This document shows positions 34,012 through 43,834 of a DNA stretch of 64,000 nt, in pieces (the first letter of the stretch is position 1; every line of letters begins with the position of its first letter). The stretch is from positions 1 through 64,000 of the forward strand of contig NZ_BMQA01000015.1 of assembly GCF_014647875.1 (NCBI RefSeq). The letters are read 5' to 3'. The notes under the pieces are model-generated. The model worked only from the letters and a program-made list of their open reading frames with translations, searched no databases and was not told the DNA's origin. The position numbers and the translations under genes are program-made. This DNA comes from Streptomyces brasiliensis (GTDB taxonomy: Bacteria > Actinomycetota > Actinomycetes > Streptomycetales > Streptomycetaceae).

Positions 34012-36954
34012 GTGTCGCAGATCGCCTTCAGTACGCCGCCGCTGATCGGCCGGGACGAGGAAGTCGCCCGGCTCGCCGGTGTGCTGGAGCGTGCCCGGGG
34101 CGGTGAGGCACGCGCGGTGCTGGTCGCCGGGGACGCCGGGGTCGGCAAGACGCGGCTGCTCGACGAGGTGGCCGGGCGGGCGGCGGACGCCGGGACGACG
34201 GTGGTCACCGGACACTGTGTGGACCTCGGTGACGTCGGTCTGCCGTATCTGCCGTTCACCGAGATCCTCGGAGTGCTCGCCGCCGACGAACGGTTCGCGC
34301 CCGTCCTCGCCGCGCATCCGGTGGTGGACCGGCTGCTCGGCGGCGGGCCGGGCGGCGAGCGCGATCCTGACGGCCGGCTGCGGCTCTTCGAGGGCGTGGC
34401 GGCCCTGCTGGCCGACCTCGCCGAACCGGCGCCGCTCCTCGTCGTCCTGGAGGACCTGCACTGGGCGGACCAGTCCTCGCGGGACCTGCTCCGGTTCCTG
34501 CTCAGCCGCGGCGTCCTGCAACGCGGTGCGCCCGCGCACCGGCTCGCGGTGTTCGCCTCGTACCGCGCGGACGATCTGCACCGTCGTCATCCCCTGCGCC
34601 CGTTGCTCGCCGAGCTGGTGCGGCTGCCTTCCGTCGAGCGCCTCGAACTGCGGCCCCTGGCGGACCGGGAGGTCACCCGGCTGGTGCGGGCGCTCGAGGA
34701 CCGTCCGCTGCCGGAGGCCGCCGTCCGCAGCATCGTGGAGCGCGCCGAGGGCAACGCCTTCTACACGGAGGAACTGGTCGCGGCCACCGACGCGGACGCG
34801 GGCGGGGTGCCCAGCGGGCTCGCCGACCTGCTGCTCATCCGGGTCGAGCAGCTGTCGGAGACGGCCCAGGAGGTGCTGCGCACGGCGGCCGTCGCCGGGC
34901 GTCGGGTCGGGCACTTCCTGCTGCGGAACGCCGTCGGGCTGCCCGAGGACGAGCTGGAGTCGGCGCTGCGCGAGGCCGTCGGCCGCCAACTGCTCGTCCC
35001 CGGCGACGGGGACACGTACTCCTTCCGGCACGCCCTCGCGCGGGAGGCCGTCTACGCCGATCTGCTGCCCGGCGAACGGTCGCGGCTGCACGGCGCGTTC
35101 GCCCGGCTGCTTTCCGCCGGTGGCCGTACGGAGGAGAGCGCGGCGGAACGCGCGCACCACTACCGCGAGAGCCACGATCTGCCCGAGGCGCTCGCCGCGT
35201 CCCTGGAGGCGGCGGCCCATGCCCACCGGGTGGGCGCCCCCGCCGAGGAGCTACGGCATCTGGAGAGCGCGCTCGACCTGTGGCCGTCGGTGGCTCCGGC
35301 CGGACGGCCGTCGGGCGAGGGCGTGGACCGGGTCACGCTCACGCTGCGCGCCTCGGCGGCGGCCGCGCACGCGGGTGAGGGACACCGGGCGGTGTCCCTC
35401 ACCCGGTCCGCGCTCGCCGGCGTCGGCCAGGACACCGACGCCGAACTCGCCGCCCGGGTGCGCTACACGCTCGCGGGGAACCTGCTGAGCGTCGACAGTC
35501 TGACGGCCGCGTTCACCTACAGCAGCGAGGCGCTGGCGATGATCCCCGCCGAGCCTCCGTCCCGGACCTGGGTGTGGGCGGCGGCCACGCATGTCATCGC
35601 GGCGCGTCAGGTCGGGGCGGACGAGACCGCCCTGCGGGTCGCGCGCCAGGCGCTGCGGGTGGCCGAGGAGTTGCGGTTGCCCGACGCCCAGGCCGACCTG
35701 CTGATCTCCCTGGCCGCGCTCGAAGAGGGCGGGCGCCGCACCCGGGAGGGGCGCGAGCGGCTGAGACAGGCCCGGGATCTGGCCCGCGCCGCCGGGCACA
35801 CGACCGTGGAGATGCGGGCGCTGTACAACCTCGCCGTGGGCTGCTTCGAGTCCGGCGAGCTCCAGGAGTGCCTGCCCCTGCTGGAGGACGGCCTGGAGCG
35901 GGCGCGCCGCGCCGGGCTGCTGTCGGCGCCCTATCCGCTGGAGATGCGCTATCTGCGGCTGCTGGTGCTGTACACGCTGGGTCACTGGGACGAGTGTCTG
36001 AAGGCGGCGGCCGAGGCCGACGAGGTGCCGGGGGCGGCCAGGTTCGCGGCCGGGCCCGCCCTGTACGTGGCGCTGGCCCGCGGTGACCTGGAGGCCGAGG
36101 AGCGGGCGCGGGCGCTGCTGAAGGGGCCGTTCGACTGGCTGGCGACGCTGGTCGCGGGCATCGCGCTCACGGACGCCGCCGGGCTGCGCGGTGATCCGGA
36201 GGGGGCCGTCGAGCGGATGCGGACCACGGACGCGGCGCTCACCGACGATGCGGGCAACCGCCCCGACGTCACGCTCCGGCTGGCCACGCTCTGCCTCGCC
36301 GCGGTCGCCGACCGCGTCGCCGAGCTGCGCCTGACCGGCGACGAGGCGGGGGTGCGCCGCTGGACGGACACGGCCGCCGAACTCGTACGGGACGCACGGG
36401 ACCTGGCCGGGCGCGGTAGCCCCCAGGGGCCGGAGGGCGTCGCCTGGCTGGCCCGCGCCGAGGCCGAGTGGACGCGGACCGTGTCCGGTCCGGACGCGGC
36501 GGCCTGGGAGACGACGGTCGACGCGTTCTCGTACGGCGACGTGTACGAACAGGCGCGGTGCCGACTGCGGTTGGCCGAGGCCCTGCTGGTGGCCGAGCGC
36601 CGGGCGGAGGCGGCCGTCCAGGCCGGCGAGGCCCGCGATGCGGCCGCCCGGCTGGGTGCCGCGCCGTTGCTGGAGCGGATCGACACGCTGATACGCCGGG
36701 GCCGCCTCGCGGACCCCCCGTCCGGCGCCGGGCGCCCGTCACCGCTGACGGCGCGCGAGCAGGACGTGCTGCGGCTCCTCGCCCTCGGCCGCAGCAACCG
36801 GCAGATCGGCGAGGAGCTGTTCATCACCGGCAAGACGGCGAGCGTCCACGTCTCCAACATCCTCGCCAAGCTGGGCGCGGCGAGCCGTACGGAGGCGGTG
36901 GCGATCGCCTACCGCGAGGGGCTGATCGAGCCGGAGCCGACGGCACCGGCCTGA
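34012..36954 (+). CDS. LAL-type LuxR-family regulator with AAA ATPase domain
   Basis: A 980-residue regulator. The N-terminal ATPase has Walker A GDAGVGKT at residues 40-47 and a Walker B LLVVLEDLHWAD near residue 145. A long helical repeat region of about 550 residues follows (TPR-like), and the C-terminal LuxR helix-turn-helix is PLTAREQDVLRLLALGRSNRQIGEELFI then ASVHVSNILAKLGAASRTEA. The GTG start is next to the 21-bp repeat array. LAL regulators activate carbohydrate or secondary metabolite genes. Its targets are not evident, although the glycoside hydrolase operon lies next to it. Confidence 0.92.
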   Translation: MSQIAFSTPPLIGRDEEVARLAGVLERARGGEARAVLVAGDAGVGKTRLLDEVAGRAADAGTTVVTGHCVDLGDVGLPYLPFTEILGVLAADERFAPVLAAHPVVDRLLGGGPGGERDPDGRLRLFEGVAALLADLAEPAPLLVVLEDLHWADQSSRDLLRFLLSRGVLQRGAPAHRLAVFASYRADDLHRRHPLRPLLAELVRLPSVERLELRPLADREVTRLVRALEDRPLPEAAVRSIVERAEGNAFYTEELVAATDADAGGVPSGLADLLLIRVEQLSETAQEVLRTAAVAGRRVGHFLLRNAVGLPEDELESALREAVGRQLLVPGDGDTYSFRHALAREAVYADLLPGERSRLHGAFARLLSAGGRTEESAAERAHHYRESHDLPEALAASLEAAAHAHRVGAPAEELRHLESALDLWPSVAPAGRPSGEGVDRVTLTLRASAAAAHAGEGHRAVSLTRSALAGVGQDTDAELAARVRYTLAGNLLSVDSLTAAFTYSSEALAMIPAEPPSRTWVWAAATHVIAARQVGADETALRVARQALRVAEELRLPDAQADLLISLAALEEGGRRTREGRERLRQARDLARAAGHTTVEMRALYNLAVGCFESGELQECLPLLEDGLERARRAGLLSAPYPLEMRYLRLLVLYTLGHWDECLKAAAEADEVPGAARFAAGPALYVALARGDLEAEERARALLKGPFDWLATLVAGIALTDAAGLRGDPEGAVERMRTTDAALTDDAGNRPDVTLRLATLCLAAVADRVAELRLTGDEAGVRRWTDTAAELVRDARDLAGRGSPQGPEGVAWLARAEAEWTRTVSGPDAAAWETTVDAFSYGDVYEQARCRLRLAEALLVAERRAEAAVQAGEARDAAARLGAAPLLERIDTLIRRGRLADPPSGAGRPSPLTAREQDVLRLLALGRSNRQIGEELFITGKTASVHVSNILAKLGAASRTEAVAIAYREGLIEPEPTAPA

Positions 36955-36976
36955 CACGCCCCTCGCGGGGTGCGGT

Positions 36977-38185
36977 TCACGAGGTGCTGTGGTCGCAGTC
37001 GAGCGCGGCGAGGTCGACGGCATCGGCCATGGCCTGCATGCCCTTGTCGTTGGGGTGGAGGTGGTCGCCCCCGTCCAGGAAGGGCAGGATGCGTTCGGGG
37101 TCGTAGGGGCTGCGCAGGACGTGGTCGAAGTCGGTGACGGCGTCGAACTCCCCGCTGGTGCGGACGAATTCGTTCACCTCCTGGCGTACGGACTCGGCGT
37201 CCGGGTCCCACTCCGACCAGCCCTTGAACGGGGCGACGGTCGCGCCGACGACGCATTTGCCGGCCGCACGGGCCCGGGCGGCGATCTCGCGGTACCCGGC
37301 GATCAGGTCTTGTGCGGTGACGCCGGTGTGGGCCTTGAGGTCGTTGACGCCCTCGAAGACGAAGACGGTGCGGACGCCCGGCTGGGACAGGACGTCGCGG
37401 TCCAGCCGGTTGAGGGCGCTCTGTCCGGCGCCGTCGGCCAGGACCTTGTTGCCGGAGATCCCTTCGTTGGCCACGCCCTGGACGTCGGTGCCGGCGGTCT
37501 GGAGCCGGCGGGCGAGGTAGTCGGGCCAGCGGCGGTTCATGTCGGAGGTGGACTGCCAGCCGTCGGTGATGGAGTCGCCGAGCGCGACCACGGCGGCGGT
37601 GGTCGCGCTCCGCGGGCGGACGGAGACGGCATCGAGGTAGAGCCAGGAGCCGGTCGTGCCGGTCCAGTGGGTGGCGGCCTCCTCGCCGGTGTGGTCGCCG
37701 TCGGTGACGTACGACGTCTGCATGGCCATCCCGTGCCCGGTGGCGGGGCCGGCCGCGTCCGGGCTGTGGAGGCTGACGACCAGGTTGGTCCCGGCCGGCA
37801 GCTTCCCGGGCAGCGGGTCGCTCCACACGGTGGCACCCGCCGCAACGGTGACCGTGTGGGCGCCCGCGAAGGTCAGCGGACGGTTGCTGCCCCTCTGCAG
37901 CGCGGCTCCCTGGTCCTGGAGACCGGCGTAGACGCTGTCGAGGGTGAGCGGCCGGTCGCCGAAGGCGTTGGACAGGCGGATGCGCAGATCGCTGCCGGCA
38001 ACGCTGGTGTGCACCACGAGCCGGTAGCCGCGGCCGGCGACGCCGTCGCCCAGGCGGTCGGCGCTCGCCGCCCAGGTGACGACGTCGTGCGGGGCGTCGG
38101 CCGCCCCGGCGGGAAGGGTCTGGCAGGCGACGGCCGCCACCAGAACGGCGGCCAGCCGGACGGCACGCGCCAGCCGGCCGGTCAC
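36977..38185 (-). CDS. Secreted SGNH/GDSL hydrolase
   Basis: A 402-residue esterase-type enzyme with a signal peptide (RLARAVRLAAVLVAAVACQT). The catalytic serine block is AVVALGDSITDGW, the oxyanion residues are in GISGNKVL and FEGVNDLK, and the His/Asp pair is in GGDHLHPNDKG. An N-terminal beta domain of about 190 residues precedes it. Such proteins usually remove acetyl or acyl groups from polysaccharides. Its GTG start overlaps the GH95 stop by four bases (GTGA), so it is co-translated as the last gene of a carbohydrate operon. Confidence 0.88.
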   Translation of the reverse strand: MTGRLARAVRLAAVLVAAVACQTLPAGAADAPHDVVTWAASADRLGDGVAGRGYRLVVHTSVAGSDLRIRLSNAFGDRPLTLDSVYAGLQDQGAALQRGSNRPLTFAGAHTVTVAAGATVWSDPLPGKLPAGTNLVVSLHSPDAAGPATGHGMAMQTSYVTDGDHTGEEAATHWTGTTGSWLYLDAVSVRPRSATTAAVVALGDSITDGWQSTSDMNRRWPDYLARRLQTAGTDVQGVANEGISGNKVLADGAGQSALNRLDRDVLSQPGVRTVFVFEGVNDLKAHTGVTAQDLIAGYREIAARARAAGKCVVGATVAPFKGWSEWDPDAESVRQEVNEFVRTSGEFDAVTDFDHVLRSPYDPERILPFLDGGDHLHPNDKGMQAMADAVDLAALDCDHSTS

Positions 38186-40536
38186 CGGGCGAAGTCCTTC
38201 AGCGTGACGGACTGCCCGGGGCTCAGGCTGACCTTCCGGGACGTCCCGCCGAACGCCACCGTCGTCGTACGGCCGCCGCCGCTGCGGATGCACGCCTCGG
38301 TCGGCCGGCCGTCCTGCCATCGCAGGTCGACGACGAAGCCGCCGCGGGCGGCGGCCCCGGTGACGGAGCCGGAGGCCGCCCAGGCGTCCGGAAGGGCCGG
38401 CAGCAGTTCCAGGTGGCCGGGCCGGGAGTACAGCAGCATCTCGCTCATCGCGGCCGGGGTGCCGAAGTTGGCGTCGATCTGGAAGATGCCCCGGCCCTGT
38501 TCGACCTGGTAGATGTCGAAGAGGTTGGGTGCCGTGCCGTTGCTGCCGCCGGTCGAGGGGCGGAGGTTGTTCACGATCAGCTGGTAGGCGTTGTCGGCGT
38601 TCTTCAGCCGCGCCCAGCACAGGCTGCGCCAGGCGTTGGCCCAGCCGAAGCTCTCCATCCCGCGGGCGGTGAGCAGCGCGGTGGCGCCGTCCACGATGTC
38701 CTTCGGGGTGGAGCCGTCGGGGCGGATGCGGTCGCCGGGGAACAGACCGACGAGCGGGGAGAGATGGCGGTGGGTGGTCTCGCCCAGGTTGTCCGGGGAC
38801 ATCCACTCCTCCAGCCAGCCTGTGGTGGGGCTGACCCGGGGCAGGTACAGCTTCTGGCGCAGCGCGGCGATCGTGCCCGAGTAGCCGGAGTCCTTCTTCA
38901 ACTCGGCGGAGGCGACGCAGTAGTTGCCGAACAGCGCCCACACCAGTTCCTGGGCGTAGGTGATGCCCTTGGCGTCCAGCGGGCCCTGTTCGGGCGACCA
39001 GTCGCTGTCGGCGATGAGCATGTCCTGCGAGGTGCCCGGCAGGGTGGTGGTGAGCAGCCGGGCCTCCCAGAATTCGCAGGCGCCCTTGAGCAGCGGGTAG
39101 ATCCGCTCGAGGTGGCTGCGGGAGCCGGTGAACTCGTAGTGCTCGAACAGGGTGTTGCACAGCCAGGCGTTGCCCGCCGGGTGCCACCACCAGCCGCCTC
39201 CGCCGTAGGGGTTGGTGGAGATGGCGACGGTCCAGCCGGCGTTCTTGCCGGAGGAGTTGCGGTACCGGTTGCGTGAGTCGTTGAACAGCCGGCGGGTGAG
39301 GTCCGTCCAGGACGGGAGCTGGGCGAGGCAGTAGTCGGTGAGCGCGTCGAAGCACGACGACAGGCCGGCGCGGTCGGCCATCCAGTAGTTCATCTGGATG
39401 TTGATGTCGGTGTGGTAGTCACCCATCCAGTCGGGGTCGTTGCCGTCGAGCCACAGTCCCTGGAGACCGAGCGGCAGGCTCCTTCGGGAGCCGGAGACCA
39501 TCAGGTAGCGACCGAACTGCAGGTAGGCGGCCTCGAGTTCAGGGTCGGGGGCGCCGTCGCGGGCACGGGCCTGGATCCGTTCCCAGGTGTCGAGCGCGCG
39601 CTGCTCGGGTGTCGAGGTGCCGAGGGAGAGGCCGAACCGGCCGAACAGGTCCCGGTGGTCGGCGACATGGGTGTGCAGCAGCGTGTCCGCCGAGTGGCGG
39701 GCGGCGGCGCGCACCTTGGTGCGGGCCAGCGCCTCCGGATCGAGGGACGGGTCACGGTAGTCTGCGGCGGCGTCCGGTGCGTAGTTCGTGCCGCCGCTCA
39801 CCACCACGGTCAGCTCCCGGCATCCGGAGAACGCGACCTGCGAGCCGGTCACCTCAACGCTGCCGCCGCTGCCGTACGCGGCGACCGCGGCACCGTAGCG
39901 CAGCCCGTTCGGGAAGGACCCGGCGAAGGACTCCGCGCGCGAGCTGTCCTCGCCGTGGGTTCCCTCCAAGGTGAGGGTGCCAAAGTAACGGCCGCCACCG
40001 CTCTGGGTGAGGTGCAGGACGATCACGTCGTCGGGGCGGCTGGCGAACAGCTCGCGCCGGTACGTCACTCCCGAGCGGACGTACGACGTGGTCACGACGC
40101 CCCGGTCCAGGTCGAGGGTGCGCCGGTAACCGGACACGGCGGACAGGTCGTGGTCGGGGAGGTCGACGGTGAGGCGGGCGAGGAGGGTGAAGGAGCCGAA
40201 GTCGGTACGGCCGTAGGGGAACTGGCCGTCGGCGTCGAGGGTGTCGTTGAGGCCGCCGGTCCACATCGTGGCGTCGGTGACCAGGAGGAGTTCGCGACCG
40301 GAGTCGTTGCTCGCGAGGGCGCCGAGACGACCGTTGCCGACGGGCAGGCCCTGCTCGATCATCGAGTGCTCGTCGGCCGGCGCCTGCCACCACAGCGTGT
40401 TGCGCGAAGTGCCGCTCTCCGCAAGGGAGTCAGGTCGCTGGGGTGCGGCGGTGGCGGTGAAGGCGGGCAGTGAGGCGAGGGCTCCGGTCGCCGCGGCTAG
40501 GGCGAGGAAGCCGCGTCTGCTGGGAACGTGTTCCAT
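38182..40536 (-). CDS. GH95 family alpha-L-fucosidase-like glycoside hydrolase
   Basis: A 784-residue secreted enzyme with a twin-arginine signal (SRRGFLALAAATGAL). The GH95 layout is complete: N-terminal beta domain (NTLWWQAPADEHSMIEQGLP, VGNGRLGALA), linker, and an alpha/alpha barrel with HTDINIQMNYWMADRAGL, NPYGGGGWWWHPAGNAWL and RHLSPLVGLFPGD. Family members remove terminal alpha-1,2-L-fucose or, in some cases, alpha-L-galactose. It is coupled to the SGNH hydrolase and follows GH27 in the operon, which suggests a plant cell wall target. Specificity cannot be decided by eye. Confidence 0.9.
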   Translation of the reverse strand: MEHVPSRRGFLALAAATGALASLPAFTATAAPQRPDSLAESGTSRNTLWWQAPADEHSMIEQGLPVGNGRLGALASNDSGRELLLVTDATMWTGGLNDTLDADGQFPYGRTDFGSFTLLARLTVDLPDHDLSAVSGYRRTLDLDRGVVTTSYVRSGVTYRRELFASRPDDVIVLHLTQSGGGRYFGTLTLEGTHGEDSSRAESFAGSFPNGLRYGAAVAAYGSGGSVEVTGSQVAFSGCRELTVVVSGGTNYAPDAAADYRDPSLDPEALARTKVRAAARHSADTLLHTHVADHRDLFGRFGLSLGTSTPEQRALDTWERIQARARDGAPDPELEAAYLQFGRYLMVSGSRRSLPLGLQGLWLDGNDPDWMGDYHTDINIQMNYWMADRAGLSSCFDALTDYCLAQLPSWTDLTRRLFNDSRNRYRNSSGKNAGWTVAISTNPYGGGGWWWHPAGNAWLCNTLFEHYEFTGSRSHLERIYPLLKGACEFWEARLLTTTLPGTSQDMLIADSDWSPEQGPLDAKGITYAQELVWALFGNYCVASAELKKDSGYSGTIAALRQKLYLPRVSPTTGWLEEWMSPDNLGETTHRHLSPLVGLFPGDRIRPDGSTPKDIVDGATALLTARGMESFGWANAWRSLCWARLKNADNAYQLIVNNLRPSTGGSNGTAPNLFDIYQVEQGRGIFQIDANFGTPAAMSEMLLYSRPGHLELLPALPDAWAASGSVTGAAARGGFVVDLRWQDGRPTEACIRSGGGRTTTVAFGGTSRKVSLSPGQSVTLKDFAR

Positions 40537-40561
40537 GGCGGGCTCCGAAGGCTCGGTCGCT

Positions 40562-42370
40562 CTAGCGGGGGGACTTGGGGACGTCGATGCGGTCGATGTC
40601 CGGCGCGTACCAATTGGCGCTGTCGAAGGTGATCGTGTTGGCGCCGGCCTTCAGCGACACCGGCACGCTCACCGTCTCCACGGTTCCCCAGTCACCGGTG
40701 GACGGGAACTTGTGGCTGGTGGCGCCGCCGCCGTTGGCGGACACGTCGGCCGAGCGGGCGTCACCGCTGACGTAGGCGACCTTCACCAGGTAGGTACCGG
40801 GCTTGTCGACGACAACGTTGTTGAAGGTGAGCTTGCCACCGAGGTAGAGGTTGCCGACCTTGTTCCCGCCGGAGCAGGCGGAGCAGCCGGCGACGGACGC
40901 GTTCCCGGCCAGGGTGTTGGTGGTGGACTCGGCCTCGTAGCCGGTCGTGGTGAGGGCGGAGCCGCGCGGGGTGACGGTGAACAGCCGGGAGCCGTGGGCG
41001 GGCAGAGCCTCGGTGATCTTGTTCTGGTAGGTGCCGAGGTTCTCGTGGTTCCACAGGTCACGCACGGCCGCCTTGCCGGTGAAGCCGAGGGTGGAGAAGT
41101 CGGCGGTGACGGCGGCGGGGGCGTCGGCGAGGTTGAACAGGGCGACGGTGTAGGTGCCGTCGGGGTTCTTCGCGGCCCACACCTGCTGGGCGTCGGAGGG
41201 GGTGACCGGCCGCGCGGGCGGCGTGTTGCCCTGGTTGACGGCGATGACCTCGCGGTTGGTGAGGAGCTTCACGCCGTAGTCGTCCAGCTTGGTCAGGTCG
41301 TCGCCGGTGTACAGCGGGGACTTGGCGATGGCCCACAGGGTGGCGTAGCTCTGCCGCTCGGCCTTGGTCAGGCCGTCCATCTCGCCGTTGCCGACGTCGA
41401 GGGAGTCGAGGTCGTTCCAGCCGCCGGGGCCCGCGTGCCGGGTCCAGCCGGGGGTGTCGTCCCAGCGGTCGTTGACGGAGTTCTCCCAGCTGACCAGGGT
41501 GTTGCAGTAGCACTCGACGTCGGTGTCGACGCGCCAGCCGTTGGAGTACTTCTTCCAGTCGTCCACATGGCCGATGTCCAGCGACCAGGACAGCTCCAGG
41601 TGGATGGGGCGCCCGGTGGCGGCTATCGCCTTCTGCCATGCGGCCACGTCGGCGACGTTGTTGTACTGGTCGCCGCTCTTGAAGGAACCGGGGCCGACGC
41701 CGTCGAACTTGAGGAAGTCGTAACCCCAGTCGGCGATCGCCTGGGCCTGGGAGTCGATGTACTTCTCCGCGCAGGGACGCGAGAAGTCCAGTTTGTACGC
41801 GCTGTCCCAGCCGTTGGTGGTGCGCAGGTCGGGGTAGACGATGTCGGCGGTGGTGCAGCCGGGGGCGTTCCAGATCGGCGAGTTGCCGTTGTTGTACGCC
41901 TCCTTCTCCAGGCCGACGGGCAGGTAGATGCCGGCCTTGAGGCCCTTGGCGTGGATGTGGTCGGCGACCGCCTTCATGCCGTGCGGGAAGCGGACCGGGT
42001 CGGCGGTCTGGCGCGCGTACTGGTCGAACTCGGGCTTCCAGGCGTTGTCGCGCCACCAGCCCGCGTCGATGTTGACGTACTCGTAGCCGAAGTTCTTCAG
42101 CTTGGCCGCGAGGGCGTCGGTCTGCTTGAGGACGTTGGCCTCGGTGAGATAGCTGTAGTCGCCGTCCGGGTTGAGGCCCGGGTACTTCGACGACTGCATG
42201 CTCCAACTCGACCAGCCCATGTAGGGCTTGGCGGCGACGGTCGACGCCGGGGTGGCGGCCGGGACGGCGTGGGCGGCCGGGACGGCGGTGGCGAGGCCCG
42301 CGGTGAGGGCCAGGACGAAGACGGCTCTGAGCCCGCGCGCGGGCAGGACGGAGTACGAGGGTGACCGCAT
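40562..42370 (-). CDS. GH27 alpha-galactosidase-type enzyme with C-terminal CBM
   Basis: A 602-residue secreted enzyme. After a signal peptide (GLRAVFVLALTAGLATAVPAAHA) comes the GH27 barrel with PYMGWSSWSM, YEYVNIDAGWW, the nucleophile Asp in YDFLKFDGVG and the acid/base Asp in WRVDTDVEC. A beta-sandwich domain follows, then a C-terminal carbohydrate-binding module of CBM35/6 type from YEAESTTN. GH27 includes alpha-galactosidases and, in Streptomyces, beta-L-arabinopyranosidases; this sequence cannot be placed between them here. It is between the ROK regulator and GH95 in one operon. Confidence 0.9.
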   Translation of the reverse strand: MRSPSYSVLPARGLRAVFVLALTAGLATAVPAAHAVPAATPASTVAAKPYMGWSSWSMQSSKYPGLNPDGDYSYLTEANVLKQTDALAAKLKNFGYEYVNIDAGWWRDNAWKPEFDQYARQTADPVRFPHGMKAVADHIHAKGLKAGIYLPVGLEKEAYNNGNSPIWNAPGCTTADIVYPDLRTTNGWDSAYKLDFSRPCAEKYIDSQAQAIADWGYDFLKFDGVGPGSFKSGDQYNNVADVAAWQKAIAATGRPIHLELSWSLDIGHVDDWKKYSNGWRVDTDVECYCNTLVSWENSVNDRWDDTPGWTRHAGPGGWNDLDSLDVGNGEMDGLTKAERQSYATLWAIAKSPLYTGDDLTKLDDYGVKLLTNREVIAVNQGNTPPARPVTPSDAQQVWAAKNPDGTYTVALFNLADAPAAVTADFSTLGFTGKAAVRDLWNHENLGTYQNKITEALPAHGSRLFTVTPRGSALTTTGYEAESTTNTLAGNASVAGCSACSGGNKVGNLYLGGKLTFNNVVVDKPGTYLVKVAYVSGDARSADVSANGGGATSHKFPSTGDWGTVETVSVPVSLKAGANTITFDSANWYAPDIDRIDVPKSPR

Positions 42371-42406
42371 GGGCCGTACCTCCAGTGGGTTTCGGGTCGG
42401 GGCGGC

Positions 42407-43600
42407 TCAGCCCTTGCCCGGCCTGTGGGTGGGAGTCGAGGTGATGAAGGACTGGATCGCGGCGGCCGCGGCCCCGCGCGCCCACTCCTCGAAGGGGAGC
42501 GGGCGAGTCTGTACGTCGCACTGCGCGGCGGAACCGAAGGCGGCCGCGCCGAACGAGTCACGGATCTGCTCGGCGAACAGGTCGTAGGCGGTCAGGCCCT
42601 CCCCGGAGATGATCACTCGTTCCGGGCCGAGGAGGTTGGCCACGGTCGCGATACCGCGGCCGATCGCCTCCCCCGCCCTCGCATACACCTCACGGGCTCC
42701 GGCGACACCCTGGTGAGCGAGGGCTACGGCCTCGGCGGTGTCCGCCACCGGACGTCCCGTCACCTCCCGCATCCGGGCGACGATCGCGGCGTCCCCGGCG
42801 ATCGCCTCCACACAACCCCGGTTGCCGCAGTGGCAGGGCGGCCCGGCCGGGTCGATGGCCACATGACCGATCTCCCCCGCGACCCCGTGCGCGCCCGCGA
42901 CCACCTGGCCGTGGACGACGAGCGCGCAGCCGATGCCCGCGCCGACCGTCACCACGGCGAAGTCCGAAAGCCCCACTCCGGCGCCGAACCACTGCTCGGC
43001 GATCGTCAGGGCGCGCACGTCGTTGTCGAGGGTGACGGGCAACCCGGTGGTCATGGCGGCGAGTTCGGCGAGCGGTACGTCCCGCCACTCCAGGAAGGGC
43101 GAGTAGCGGACGACGCCCTCGGCGCGGTCGACGTCACCGGAGACGGCGATGCCGAGGCCGAGCACGGCCACGCCCAGGTCGTCGGCGCCGGCGCGCAGTT
43201 CCTGCACCAGGCCGGCGGCCGAGGCCAGCACCGCCCTGGTGGCGCGGTCGGTGAGCGGGACGCGCCGGGCGAGGCGGATACGGCAGCACAGGTCGGTCAG
43301 GACACCGATGATCTCGTCGCCGGTGACCTTGACGCCGACGAACAGCGCCCGGCCGCCGTCGACGCGGACCAGATTCGCGGGCCGGCCCAGCGCGGGGCGG
43401 GCGGCCTCGTCGGCGTCCTCCACCAGGTAACCGGCCTCCAGCAGCGGGCGGACCGCCTTGGTCACGGCGGCCGCGGACAGCCCCGCCCGCCGGGCCGCGT
43501 CGAGCCGCGTGAGGGGGCCATGGGACAGCACCGTGGTGAAGATCTGCGAGGCCGCCGGGGTGTGTGCCGGGAACGTCTCGGTGCGGGAGGTCGAGCCCAT
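42407..43600 (-). CDS. ROK-family transcriptional regulator
   Basis: A 397-residue repressor with an N-terminal winged helix (ARRAGLSAAAVTKAVRPLLEAGYL) and a ROK sugar-kinase-like domain. The ROK zinc site is HVAIDPAGPPCHCGNRGCVEAIAG, and VTVGAGIGCALV is the ATP-site glycine motif. I chose the ATG at 43600 over one 12 codons upstream because a promoter places the transcript start exactly there. The gene is first in an operon with GH27, GH95 and SGNH hydrolase, and presumably represses it until a sugar appears. Confidence 0.9.
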   Translation of the reverse strand: MGSTSRTETFPAHTPAASQIFTTVLSHGPLTRLDAARRAGLSAAAVTKAVRPLLEAGYLVEDADEAARPALGRPANLVRVDGGRALFVGVKVTGDEIIGVLTDLCCRIRLARRVPLTDRATRAVLASAAGLVQELRAGADDLGVAVLGLGIAVSGDVDRAEGVVRYSPFLEWRDVPLAELAAMTTGLPVTLDNDVRALTIAEQWFGAGVGLSDFAVVTVGAGIGCALVVHGQVVAGAHGVAGEIGHVAIDPAGPPCHCGNRGCVEAIAGDAAIVARMREVTGRPVADTAEAVALAHQGVAGAREVYARAGEAIGRGIATVANLLGPERVIISGEGLTAYDLFAEQIRDSFGAAAFGSAAQCDVQTRPLPFEEWARGAAAAAIQSFITSTPTHRPGKG

Positions 43601-43636
43601 GGCCGGGAACCTAGGGCCATTATTTTCCGCTGTCAA
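43601..43636 (-). promoter_or_regulatory. Leaderless promoter of the ROK/GH operon
   Basis: Read on the minus strand, TTGACA (43636-43631) and TAGGTT (43613-43608) are separated by exactly 17 bp. Seven bases follow before the ATG at 43600, so the transcript would begin at the start codon and there is no ribosome site. The A/T-rich spacer around 43614-43645 is the likely ROK operator. Confidence 0.6.
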
Positions 43637-43834
43637 TAAAAGAAACAGGGGTTGTCGAGGCGGCAGTTGATCCCGAGTGGCGAGGGCCGGTCCGGGCCGC
43701 GGCGCGCGGCTCCCACGCCTGACGCATCGGAGTACGCGGACGCGTGGGCACTTCCTTCGCCCGAAGGCGTCCGGGATCCCAATGGCCGCTTTTCAGGCTT
43801 ATATGACATTTCTTTACACATCAATGCCACAGGG

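Noticed and set aside
31759..35226. Very long open frame on the minus strand opposite the redox module and LuxR regulator
   Set aside because: It lies entirely antisense to well-supported genes and is rich in Gln, His, Arg and Gly, as expected from the complement of high-GC coding sequence.
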